Origin: Angiostrongylus vasorum
Lineage: Eukaryota > Nematoda > Chromadorea > Rhabditida > Metastrongylidae
Length of the DNA: 64,000 nt
Direction of reading: 5' to 3'
Assembly: GCA_018806985.1 (NCBI GenBank)
Contig: JADANN010000448.1
Span: forward strand, 124,001-188,000
A program made the position numbers and the translations under genes. Positions within the stretch are counted from its first letter, which is position 1; every line of letters starts with the position of its first letter. Shown piece by piece: positions 46,584 through 57,545 of the stretch. The notes under the pieces were generated by a model. That model searched no databases. It was not told the DNA's origin and saw nothing but the letters and a program-made list of their open reading frames with translations.

Positions 46584-46754
46584 ATGGAAGCAGAATTTGG
46601 TGGAGGAGTTGAAGCATCGTCAGAGTTCACTTTCACAAAACCCAATCCTGCTGGCGACGATTTCGATTCTGGAAAGTCGACCACCAACATATCCAGGGTG
46701 GTGATCCACCAAGTATTTCATCACCATCTTTCACGAATGATGATTTTTTTCTGA
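46584..46754 (+). CDS. Weak coding candidate, possibly frameshifted
   Basis: A 56-codon frame from ATG at 46584 starts MEAEFGGGVEASSEFTFTKP and keeps a protein-like mix to about codon 37. From there another frame reads on (GDPPSISSPSFTNDDFFLK), as if a single base were gained or lost. No splice sites or family recognised. Confidence 0.2.
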   Translation: MEAEFGGGVEASSEFTFTKPNPAGDDFDSGKSTTNISRVVIHQVFHHHLSRMMIFF

Positions 46755-46809
46755 AGCTAAAGGCCAGTGTCGAAATCTTCGAAACGTTCATGATGTGTCA
46801 TTTTATTTT

Positions 46810-47000
46810 ACACGACCTCACCTCACAGATAGTGCGCCGTTTCCCAGCACTTCTTGCATTCGAAGGATGGAAGGTCTTCAGATTTTGCGCGTGAGTTCCA
46901 CTGGGAGACTTTTGTGCCTTTTTTCCGAGTGTTGTTGCGTGCTAGTCGAATCGGTTCTCCATAGAATCCTGCGAGAGTCATGCTAGGATATCCCAACGTC
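46810..47000 (-). repeat. Possible degenerate SINE family B
   Basis: CCCAGCACTTCTTGCATTCG at 46840 resembles the family B 3' end, and the TCCTGCGAGAG/GGATATCCC region resembles its inner part. Too diverged to be sure. Confidence 0.25.
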
Positions 47001-48109
47001 CATAAAATAGTAAAGAAAACTTTTAAATGTTATCCGACAAAAATTCTTGTCCATACATTAGTTCAGTGTGTGAATGGAATATATTGTTTTTCACAGTTCA
47101 ATAAATCGTGTTGCTCTGGGTGAAATACCGCGTCTTGCAATGCGAAAATCGGAGCTTTGCTTTTGTAGAACTGGTCACTTAAGAATACTCTATATGGTAT
47201 TCACACACAAGATTCTTTGCAATTTTTCCGAAGTGAAATTTGAAAAACAACAGTTTCTCAATGTAGGTCGTTTTTCCGGATGTCACTGTTCATCTCTCGT
47301 ACAACCTATCCGAGCAACGGTTACCTAACATAGCGATTGGTTATGTCTAATTTCGAGGTGTTCTCAATGTTCTACACCTTCTATCCTTTCTGAGTATACA
47401 CTATCGATTTAGGTTTTTAGGTCCACTTGTTCTAAATTGTTCTCGACGGTGGCAGATGTTTCTGGAGTCAATAACAGATGGTGATTTGATCACTTTGAGT
47501 TGTAAATGACCCGTATGTCATGGTCATTTTGAATGCTGCAGTGAAGAAACCAACAGAAGGCAACTGGATCTAAGAATAAGAAGCGAACTACGTCACGATT
47601 TCAAAGCGGCATACATAAAAGCAGATTGCTGCGACGACAGCTCATGAACTATGTTAGTAGGCCTCATAATCAAAGGTATTTCCACGAAAGTAAAAGCAAG
47701 TTACCAATCCTTCTTTCTACTTCATGCATTCACCCTTAGTGCCACTTTAAGGCAGTAATTCGGTGTATTTTTAACATAATTTCCTGTTCATAAATCGTCA
47801 CTGTTAACTCACTATCGCTGCTACTGGATTGTGTAGCATTCAGGACGCTTGTCATCTCTTTCTATGAATAACAGCTCAGTAAATGTGTACAACAATGTTG
47901 TGCAGTATTTGTGTACGGCTCAAGCCTGTCACATGGTTCGACGTAAAAGTAAATATTAAATCCCTGGACTATGAATGCTTGTCAGCCTCGTAAGCTCATT
48001 AGTTTTCACGATTTTTCCAGACCTCGTTCGAATTTCATACGAGTGGATTAGTAAAAGCGGCCACACCAATTATGACTCATGTCGTCGGCAGTCGTTACCC
48101 TACATCTAA
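47001..48109. other. Intergenic, nothing firm
   Basis: A short open piece at 47530-47640 (plus; QLDLRIRSELRHDFKAAYIK) lacks splice support. Nothing else recognised. Confidence 0.35.
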
Positions 48110-48152
48110 TTACCGACAGAGAGAGCTAGAGAGCGACATAAAAGGTGAATAC

Positions 48153-48400
48153 CAGCAGTGTCCCTGGTCTCCACTAATCACTAACAAGTTGCAGATTTCC
48201 TCAATAGTCAATGGTCTCTTGCTGTTAGTGCTTGTGTGTTTGCCATCCGGCAAGATCTCTGGAGTGGCGCCAAATAATTTTAGTGAGATGCGATCCTCCT
48301 GTTTTACATTTCTCATTATGTAGAACGCAGAATTGACCGTGTACTTTTGAAGTAAAAGTCGCTTCGATTGTCCATTCTTTCTCCCTGATGTGGCTTTGAC
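48153..48400 (-). CDS. Candidate exon, product unknown
   Basis: A clear acceptor (TTCCTCTTAG, exon from 48400) opens a frame of about 80 codons on the minus strand. The peptide is basic at the start (KATSGRKNGQSKRLLLQKY), then NSAFYIMRNVKQEDRISLK, LFGATPEILPDGKH and PLTIEEICNLLVISGDQ. A possible donor (GCTG then GTATTC) lies at 48153. The mix and the splice signal look real. I do not recognise the family, and found no partner exons in the neighbourhood. Confidence 0.38.
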
Positions 48401-48910
48401 CTAAGAGGAAGTTGTTTTTTAAGTGGTCGATAGAAGATGTACACATCATCAATCCTGCCTTTTTTTGTATTAGTTAAACTGACACGCTCGCGATTACCTA
48501 AACAACGGTTCTACCATTTACAATTAAGTTATGAGGAGTATAGAGATTATTCTTAAGCTAGGATCCTTGATAGATGAAAAAATTAAAGCTCAAGACAACC
48601 AGTCTTGGACGGAAGATTTGCTTCATACAGAGTTAAAATTTAAAAGGTCAGCAGCAACTTTTCCACCAACCTCAGCGACGGCGACTGTCTACCGCTTCCG
48701 TGCCGTATTATGGACGAATCTCTCCAAACTGTGTACTGGAAGGTATGTCGTACTAATGGTTTCGCCTCTCGAACCCCGAGTTGCTCTCTGATCGAGCAAG
48801 AGAGTCGTTGTATCTAGCAGAATCAGACCAATATTTAGGACTGGAATCATATTCAAGACCTACTTTCGGCTTTTATCATGCTGGCCCTGCCTTTTACATG
48901 CTGTGCATCT

Positions 48911-49293
48911 TAATACTTGATACCTGAATGGTCCATCCTCACTAGTTGTGCGGGCCCCAGCGTAATCTCCAATTTTTCTGGAATTTGCTAGTTAAGCCAT
49001 TGTGGTTCCTTGGAAACCCGGCGTCATCCCGGCTAAATTCTGCCTCTGGTCGCCACCACCGCAGGAAGTCACCATACTAGTGGATAAGAAGGAGATTTGC
49101 CACCATGCAGCTAGTTTGATGCAGGTGGATTCTGGTATTGGTTTGCTCTTGGCTGGGCTTCCTAATGGAAATGCCGGATTCATTCTCAGCTTGGGAGACC
49201 CTGTCAGAGGATGAATCCCCGGCTGTATATCGCTAGCCCAACACCCAAGAATACCTCTTGGCCACAATGAAGGGGTAAACCGTTGGGAGGCAT
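48911..49293 (-). repeat. Interspersed repeat family C (RTE-tailed)
   Basis: Same order as 33809-34199, about 75-80% similar by eye. A frame through its minus strand (GSPKLRMNPAFPLGS) parallels the one in the 34-kb copy (GSPKLRRTPAFSSGS), which could reflect old coding or simply recent shared descent. Confidence 0.68.
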
Positions 49294-49599
49294 GCTGTGA
49301 GTCGGAACTCAGAATTCCTGTCTAATGAAGAAGGCCAGAAGAATTGTCTGTTCAATGAAAAAAAAGATCGGCGTAATATCAGCGATTATGGTTCAATCAG
49401 TCCCGCTACTAGATGTGGTGTTCGGAAATAGTCGCATTTTTTTAGACATCAATAAGGCACCATGCAGAAAATCATAGATCGCTGTCATTGTTTTTATTTC
49501 GGTTCAGGTACATCTCTTCGTTTTCTGTGCACACTTTTGAAATCAGCAAAAAACTAAGTCATTTTTATCGTTTAGTGGATTTAAGGACGACAGAGATAA

Positions 49600-49770
49600 A
49601 GAGTAAAGATTCCAACTTTGATATATTCCTGAGGTAAGCGCCATGCATTCCACTTCATTGAGTACCATAATGTCGATGAAATACATATTTACAGCATACA
49701 GTGACCTCAATGCGATGGATGGCGGTATCTTACCGATATACACGTCTGTATTGCTGTGTGCTTCTAGCCA
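49600..49770 (-). repeat. SINE family A, degenerate
   Basis: Traces in order: GATAAAGAGTAAAG, AGCGCCATGCATTCCACTTC, ACATATTTACAGCATACAGTG, TCTTACCGATATACACG. The head is not recognisable. Confidence 0.35.
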
Positions 49771-51484
49771 TGTCGGTAATTTTGAAAGCAACTCTCTAAG
49801 TCAGATATTCTAGAGAAAGAAATCTTTCTCGGTGAACACCACAGGAAGCTTCATTCATTCATAAAGGACAATCGGAGACAATGTTCAATAGTCAGAAGAA
49901 TATAGTCACATTCGAAAATGCCCCCAGACAGTAAAATTCAAAGCGATTTCTGGTTTGGAGTTCTTCTTATTCCTACTATTTTACTATGTGGCCTATTCAC
50001 ATGACTCCTTTTGGGCTCTAAAAGTATCACCTTCGCCTAAATTTTAGCCCATGTGGTCGTATCAGCACAAAAGGAACAAGTTACATAATGATTTGTTCTG
50101 AGAACAGAAAACAGTCTCGGAAGCATTTTATACTGCATATTTAGTCACCATGCGATTTCTGCATGAAATCTGTGTTGAATTACACTTTAGGGCTCCGGTG
50201 TCAACACTAAAGGACTACGACAGATAAGACATTTACGATTACTGTCATGTCCGACTTACGATTGTGGACTGCAATCTGAAGGAAGGAAATACGTTAAGAA
50301 GTTGAAAACAAATTGTGATCGATGATTTATTATGCAGTGCTACTCTTCCAATTTTCATTGTTCACTGTTTTTACTATTTATTTTTAAAATCCGCGTTTAC
50401 AAAATTTCCCAAATTTCATAAAAATTGAGATCGATAGTCAGGGAGCATCATTTAATTGACTGCTGTCCTTTCTCCTAACCTTTTCAACCTCTCCTTTATA
50501 TCCGTTTTTTTCATGTATAAGGGCTTATAAGCATCAAATTTGTGTTGCCTTTTGCAAATTGGCATTGAAATGCCAAGGTAGTCAGCGCGGGAACATTTAG
50601 AGATGATCAAATAAATCTGTTTTGATGAATACTCTTCGACATTTCGACACGGCTTCCTCAGTAGTTCACTTTTATTTTCGCTTTATTTTGATACCTAGGG
50701 ATTTCTGCGGGTTTCGCCTTGGGATGAATAGCACAGATTTCATGCAAGCGTCACTCCTGCTCAGAAAAACCTTGGCATTTCTGTCCGGAAGCGCTGTCAG
50801 GAATAACTTTATATGGCGAATAAGTCTGCTGTGTTTCATGTGTCCACTTCTTCGCTAAAATGCCGCTATACCAAAAGTTGTAACACTCTTCTTCTCGACA
50901 ACGAAAAGTGATGGTCTGTAAACCGACTTTTTATTCAACCTCGGTATAAATGATCATTGCATCCTGTACCATTGGTAAGCTAACACGGGGTTGTTAACAA
51001 TATTTATCCAGCAAACTTTTCAACGTTCGTCTTCGGGTTCCTCAGAGGCGATGATCCGAGTCAATGTTCACAGATTTTTCGTCTTCTCGATGAGGTCTCA
51101 TCTTCGCGTATTGTGCCTGGCCTTCTTTAGTGAACATCTCTTGAATGAGGCATTCCCAACAGGGGACAAGATACACATGTATTGCACCAATCACTTAAAC
51201 ACAGTTCTACAAGAGACTGCACACTTTTAATGGATGTGGGCGTTGCCACCGATGAACATTGAAATGTCGTCATTGCTGAGACTCGTTCAACAAAGCATAT
51301 GGAAAAGATCGCGGATCGGGAAACTATACCTTTACTTGTCAAGATCATCACAACGGGGAATCCTCCTAAGAAAGTTTCAATGACCACGAAAATGAGGGAA
51401 CTAACGACGAAACCGAAAGAATTGAGTTCTAAGTTCGAATTAGAATTATCAACAGAATAACCAATGTGGTGAGGAGACATGAGA
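49771..51484. other. Intergenic, with a faint Penelope-like end
   Basis: Near 50960-51060 the order GCTAACACGGGGTTG, CAACGTTCGTCTTCGG and CCTCAGAGGCG recalls diverged Penelope terminal repeats. Nothing else recognised. Confidence 0.3.
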
Positions 51485-51800
51485 GTTGTTGTCTAACGTT
51501 TCGGAGAACTACGCCTTCTTAAGAACCAGGGAAAAGTCAAGTTAACCGTAACCTAGTCAGCCCAGAATCTTTATAATCTCAACAGAAAAAACCACGACAC
51601 CAATTTTCAATCGAATTACGTATAAAACAGCTTCTTTGCGAACTCAGTTTTCATTGAATCTTCCACTGAGTAGTTCAAGTGGAGAACAACCTTTAAATGG
51701 ACACTGTAATATGCTTCTCTCGTATTAAAAACACCACTCTGCAGTATGAGTGAGATCATGTGTGATAACGAGGCACTCCTTCCAACAGTTCATTTTTAGA
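51485..51800 (-). mobile_element. Penelope-like 3' end, diverged
   Basis: Parallels the left arm at 20150-20470 throughout: TAACGTTTCGG, CGCCTTCTTAAGAACCAGGG, CAACAGAAAAAACC, TTTTCAATCGAATTACG, ACAGCTTCTTTGCG, and GATAACGAGGCACTCCTTCC near the end. No open frame. Confidence 0.5.
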
Positions 51801-52080
51801 ATCTTGTAGTTTATCCACAGTAGTTGGGAGAGCTTCACCAGAGTTTAAGATTTTTGAGAGAAGATGATGAGTTCCACTTCAAGGTCTCCCTCTCTATGTC
51901 CCTATGTCCTACAAAGGGCCTAACGGCGTATTTGGCTTAAGTTCAAGTTTCCCAACTGAATATTCTTTTATACTGACGCAGAATTGTCTACGCATTTCGT
52001 AAATGTATTCTTCACGCGGTCTACAAGAGACTGCTTGAAGCGCAGCCGAGCTGATGCAATAACCGTGTCTACGGTTAGCA

Positions 52081-52190
52081 GTTGGGTACTTTGATACTTG
52101 GTTGGTTCGCCTTCACTGATTGTGCGGCATTGTGGTTTCCTGCAATCCTGAGGTCAGCATGGCCAAAGTTCACCCCCTCTACGGTTGAAA
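52081..52190 (-). repeat. Family C repeat, 3' end only
   Basis: Minus strand: GGCCATGCTGACCTCAGGATTGC, then CGCACAATCAGTGAAGG and CCAAGTATCAAAGTACCC. Truncated after the tail-proximal 110 bases, as expected for a 5'-truncated retrocopy. It lies next to Penelope RT sequence. Confidence 0.5.
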
Positions 52191-52204
52191 CATATTATGC
52201 AGTT

Positions 52205-53090
52205 TTGTGCTGTGCGTAGGCGCTCATAAAGGCCACAACGAACTAGATTGCGTCTCAGAGTGGCCGGTGGTATTTCAGTCATTGCCACCGAATTCTCTAC
52301 GCCGGCGCTTTTTGAGCAACGTCTTATACGCACTTATTTCTTTGGAAGTAGGAGTTGTTGCCGTTTGCAGCCGTGGTTCTTGTTCTGCACTTATCCCGAA
52401 AAGCTACAGCTTCGTACTCAGCAGGAAAAGCTATTTGCGATGCCAATTTCTTGGACTCGTCTTCCTGTCCTCTCCCTGCACACACTTGTGGCTGTTCGAA
52501 GCATGTTTCCCACAAGGACCCTTTTTTGTGTGAGAGCTAAGAGAAAACGTGACGGACCAGTTTGCTTTTGCTACTTGTATTTCGGTGCCACTTCGTGATT
52601 TTCGAACAGGTTAATTTGAAAGTTCAGAAAAGGGAAGCCAGTTTTCTTTCGGTTTCTCTCGGATGAGCTTAATGTTCTCTGGCTGTTCATTCAACAACGT
52701 AAAATACTTGTCCGTTCCCTCTTGTGTTGAGCAAATAACAAAACAGTGATTTATATACCTACAGTAGAGCAATGGCCGGAGTTCGGTTACTGGTGTTTTC
52801 ACATAAGACATAAATGCCATGGCAAGACTTGGTGCCAGTCGTAGTCCCATTGGCGATCCTCTCATTTGTGCGTAATGCTTTCCCGACTATCCGAAGACTG
52901 AACGTTTTCAAGCAATTTTTTAACAGTGCTGTATAATGATGAATATTCAAGGCGATGTATCGTAAAATCATACATGTTTATTGATCTTTCTTGTTGCGTA
53001 AGCAGTTCGAGGATGAATTGCATACGGAGCCATTCGAGACGTTTGTGGGCGAGGAAGAGAACGTCGAAACACTCCATCACGTACGCGTTT
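52205..53090 (-). mobile_element. Penelope-like reverse transcriptase fragment
   Basis: Minus-strand pieces in order: LTQQERSINMYDFTIHRLEY (52990), then RGSPMGLRLAPSLAMAFMS (52865-52810), LLYCRYINHCFVICSTQEG (52765-52710), TLLNEQPENIKLIREKPKE, and a connector with TATSVCRERED-like and ESKKLASQI sequence near 52420. The order matches Penelope RT domains 4 to 7. The catalytic YxDD box reads YINH, so both aspartates are lost. Frameshifts interrupt it. No GIY-YIG domain is attached. Confidence 0.78.
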
Positions 53091-53177
53091 TTAGGGCGCA
53101 GCGCACCTTATGTAGATGATCCGGAAACATCTAAAATTTCGTAAGATGTGGTAGAATGCCTTTCGATAACTGCGTAA

Positions 53178-53470
53178 GTATTAAAGATAAAAAGATTAAG
53201 CTCTCTACGTTGATCAATCTTTGAGGGATGCGGCGTGCATTCGACTTCATCAAGTATCGTTTGAGGTGACTGAATGCATATCTGGCCTTTACAGTGATTT
53301 CCAGTGGCGTACCGATGTATCAAGCATGTGCTGCTTTTTCTCGCAAACAAGTCTGGGACCAATTTTTCCGATCCTGAAAGGGTGGAAGACATTTTGAGCC
53401 AAGGGCGATGAGATCGATCGATCCCATGTGTATTGCAGAGCGCCTTGGACCACTGTTCCACACGCGCCCT
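53178..53470 (-). repeat. SINE family A copy
   Basis: Complete order on the minus strand with moderate divergence. The B-box region has a small duplication (ATCGATCGATCCC). Confidence 0.7.
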
Positions 53471-54304
53471 GTAATTACTAGTAAGTATCAGGATGGAAAT
53501 TTGTGCTATTGTGTCCATTGATCCGTCTACACAAATAATGATGGGTCTAACCCTGAATAACAATGGAAGATAAGCGCAAGAACATCATTTAAGCCTAGCT
53601 TATGAGTTTATAAGATGAGACATGTTGCCAATTCAACGTTCAAAAACGTGTTTTGATAATTCTTCCACAATTGCCAAAAGGTTCCTTCGGAAAAAAAATG
53701 AGTGAGAGAAGTTGCTGTAGAATTGAACACGTGTCAAGCACAATGCTCACAAATAAGTTAACAGACCTTTATTTAAAAAATGTTCAAAGTTGAACCAGTG
53801 TGTAATTTGAAGACAGCTCTACCATGTTCTCCTTCGACTGTAATCGTAATGCCTTTGGATTACCTTGAGACAACATGCAGAAAGTGCGCTTTAATAGAAC
53901 CAAATTTGGAATTGTTGATTTTATTCTATTGTCAGAAAGCTATCAACCATACATCCAGGTAAACAAGCGTTAGAGTTAGAAGCCCATGATGAAGCGGAAA
54001 CATGGAGTGAAATCTGTGCTCTGAATTAGCTCATGGTTTCAGCAAAATGGCGGAAAACCCTGTCTCAGTTGAAGCAACAAAATCTCAGAAAACGTGGAAA
54101 TTGACACCTTCGAATTTTTCATTTATTCAAGAAGGCGTGCCCGTAGGTTTATTCAACAATAACTTCGTAATACTGCAATTGATTGAAAAGATTCTAGCCA
54201 ACACGATTTTTGTACTCATCTAAACACGTTTTGGATAAAAATAACCACTGCATTTCATGATTGTTTGCAAATAGCATGTTCTTTCTCCACTGATTATCCT
54301 ACTT
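53471..54304. other. Intergenic, nothing recognised
   Basis: Downstream flank of the aspartyl-protease pseudogene. No poly(A) signal or exon identified. Confidence 0.35.
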
Positions 54305-54564
54305 TTATAGCGAAGGCGCGAATCCCATGCGCTTTTCTCCGATGTCGAAGATGTGGCAGAATTGGCGCATAAATGGAGCGCCGAGAATCCAGTCTGGTCC
54401 AAGTCCACCGAACTCGAGAGGGAAGGACAGCAAAATAACATTTGTTTTTCTGCGACCTAAATTTTACAAATTTTTCGACCGTGAACTGCAACAGTTGAGC
54501 AAAAACATATACTAAAAAAAGAAAACGGAAGTAAAAATAGGTACATAGGTACATACATTTGCTA

Positions 54565-55744
54565 GGTTGTAACATATGAAATGTCCGATTTTATTGCTTT
54601 AATACCCAATGTAACTTTTTAAGCAAAAATTTTGTTCTTCATACATGTTCAATAAATATTTTTCAAAGCGCAAAGTGTGCTTCAACATTCTTATTTTTTT
54701 AAGATTTGTACTTTTAACAATTTGTAGCCTTTAACTTTAGTATGAATCAACGTGGTAATCGTGTACTTTTTTGTACCAGTTGAAGAGTAGACATAAGGCC
54801 GCGGCAGGAGCTCAGAATATCATCAATTCGAGGTGAAGGCAGTGTTGGTGAATCAACAGTGTGAACATTCCAATCTGGTGATTTCGACTTCGACTTAAGA
54901 AAGGTCGCAGACGTCCCAGTGAGCTTGACGACGACAAATTGAAAGCACCAGTGGAAGCGAACACGAGAATAACTGGACTTGCACAACAGCTTGGCGTGAT
55001 CGCATAGGAAAAGCAAAAAACTCGACATGTCGGTGCGACACGAATTAAACAAAAAATCAAAAAATATTCTTTTGTCTTTTTTATTTATTTTATTTAATAT
55101 TCTGCGCGACAAAAACGACCCTTTTCTCGATCGGATTGTGAGGAGCGAGGGAAACTGTTTTTTAGGGAGGCCGGCGACTTTCACCTCAATGGTTGGATGG
55201 CGATCAGACTCCACAGAACTTCCCAAAGCCGACATTGCACCAAAAAAGGAAATGGTGACTGCTTGGTGGTCTGTAGCCGTGCTGATTCATCACAGCCTTT
55301 TGTGTCAACAAGTCGACGAAATGCACCGTAAGCTCCAACAACAACGACTGGCGTTAGTCAGCAAAAAGGACCAGTCGTTCTCCACCACAACGCCCGGCAT
55401 CACGTTGAGGAACCAACGCTGCAGAAGTTGAGCGAGCTGGACCACGAAACATTGCCTCATATGCCATATTCAACAGACCTCTCGCCTGTCTACCACCACT
55501 TCTTCAAGCAGTCGACTGCTTTCTGGGTGAGAGATGTTTCACGGTAAGGCAAAAAAATGCCCTCTACGAACTCACCGCTCCCAAAAACCCAAGAATTATA
55601 TGAAACTAAAATAAATAAACTTGTTTCATACTGAAAAACGTGTAATACTAGTGGTTTTATTTCAATTAATAAAGGTTCGTATGAAAAAAAGTTGTAGTTG
55701 TGTGAAGTTTGAATTTAAAATCGGACATTTTATTTGTTACAATC
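54565..55744 (+). mobile_element. Mariner transposon with TIRs and TA duplication
   Basis: Terminal inverted repeats of about 27 bases (54565 on, GGTTGTAACATATGAAATG; complement ending 55744, GATTGTAACAAATAAAATG; both then TCCGATTTTA) are flanked by TA at 54563-54564 and 55745-55746. Length is 1,180, normal for mariner. Plus-strand transposase remnants: EGSVGESTV and FQSGDFDF (HTH part), DDDKLKAPVEANTRIT, NDPFLDRIV, then LPKADIAPKKEMVTAWWS, VDEMHRKLQQQRLALVSKK and DLSPVYHHFFK. The first catalytic Asp region is lost, the DNARPH-type motif reads HNARHH, and frames are broken, so it is inactive. It lies antisense in the last intron of the protease pseudogene. Confidence 0.88.
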
Positions 55745-55783
55745 TAAGATATATGTGTCTAAATGCAACACACACATGCTCGT

Positions 55784-55824
55784 GTATATACATATATATA
55801 TATCATATATATATATATATATAT
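55784..55824. repeat. AT microsatellite
   Basis: (TA)n interrupted once by TATCATAT, followed by ACA/CAT-rich low-complexity sequence to 55860. It lies between the mariner and protease exon 9. Confidence 0.9.
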
Positions 55825-57184
55825 GTGTACACATACATTGACACATACATACATATACGCGTACGTATGTCTGCAATATTTGCAAACGCAAACAACGAAT
55901 TCAGTGTAATTACCTTAAAAATGAGATTACCGTACTCGACCGAATACTTGTTTGTTCCAATTGTAATGTCAAGAGCAGGCGGGAGTAGCATTACAGTTTA
56001 TAATATATAATTCCTCTGTAGCGTTGTACTGAAGCAAACGAGAATTATCTGGGTTCGGCATTAAGCGGTAATAATGGTTATGTTAATGATATGAAATAAT
56101 GATAGTGACAATATTTATACCACAGCTCCGGCTAGCACTGCTAGCCGGTCCGTTATAACTCTTGGCCCATCAATGAACGCTGTACCACTGTCGCTAACAA
56201 CTTCGTATGTGTTAGGGAACGTGCAATTTCCCATTCCAATTCCAGATATCTAGAAAATTTTCTTTTACACAGTTGATTGAAATAACAAAGGCGAGTGTAT
56301 TTCTGACAACTGATGACAGACTAATCATAATTTGACTACCAAATAACGTTAGCTTTGAGTGACAGATTATATCGCTTATACGAACTTTTTGATCTGATAC
56401 GAGCGTCATAACACATTTTCCGTTAAGGAATCCAAAATTTCCTAATATCGACGTATAAGTTCATTTATAACAAGTGATTGCCTCAAAGTGATATTGAGTT
56501 CCAGATGTAAAAGGCTCGTAGGCGATGACTTGTCCACAGTTACTGATGTCAACTGCACCATAAGTTAGAAGGCCTCCAGATGCTCCTTCCTGTTTTCCCT
56601 AGGTGCTGCAGCCAAATAGTGAACAGTGGCCGATCAAGCAAATCTAAGAATGCCTTCATTAGCTAAAAACAACCTTGCGGAATATTAATAGTGCTATTTT
56701 CTTACTTTGGTCAATGGCATTACGGAGTAGTGGTACAACATTACTTCCCGGTAGATCAAAGGAGAGTCCGAGAATACCATCATTGAATATCTGCATCAAA
56801 GAGCTTTGTGCCGAATTTTTAAGATGTTTACGTTCACATACATTTAGGAGATCCCAGATTCGTTTGACTAAACCAAAAGTGGTGTTCTGAACCGCAAGCT
56901 GCTGATCCATCAATCCGCCTAACTAGAAATAAAGAACGGCGTAAAATTAGAACTTCCTCGTCGTTAAGAATCTATGTTACAAACCTTTACTGTATCCGCC
57001 CCAAGAATCCCTTCTGCCGTCCCACAGGCGTATTTCAATGCCCAGGAGATATTGGTCTTCACAAAGGTGATCGATGTTTCAGATTTAAACTTACGCTTAC
57101 CAACACATGAAGTACTGAAAGCCTTTATTGGTTCATGGGTTACAGCCACTTTTTATAAAATCTCTTCTTCATTATTTTAGGATA

Positions 57185-57545
57185 TTGACGGGATATCACA
57201 ATGGTATTGATGTCCGTCGTTATGATCATGGTGGTAGTTCGATTCCGCTCCGGCCCAAACAAGCTTGTCATCCACCGGGGTCAGGAAATTGGTACTGGAC
57301 TTGTCTGCGGGAAAGATCACTCTCTACAGTCCAACTGGGAACGTTCTAGCCCAGCTACTTAAGGACTCTAGGAAGAATTGTTCGACCAAGATTCTGCGAC
57401 ATTTAAGATGAAATAAAAAATCTCAAACAGCAACGGAACCCAGGTAAATTTGGAAGATCTTCGTGGACAATGGTTGCGAGGGAACGAATCGAATGTGGGA
57501 AGTGCTGGTATCATCCTCATGGTAGATGTCAAGACGGGCCATATA
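57185..57545 (+). repeat. SINE family B in protease intron 3
   Basis: Head with TATCACAATGGTATTG (A-box position) and B box TAGTTCGATTCCGC; central block with GAAATTGGTACTGGACTTG; 3' part GAGGGAACGAATCGAATG then AGTGCTGGTATC. Full length; inserted between exons 3 and 4 of the aspartyl-protease pseudogene, antisense to it. Confidence 0.75.
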
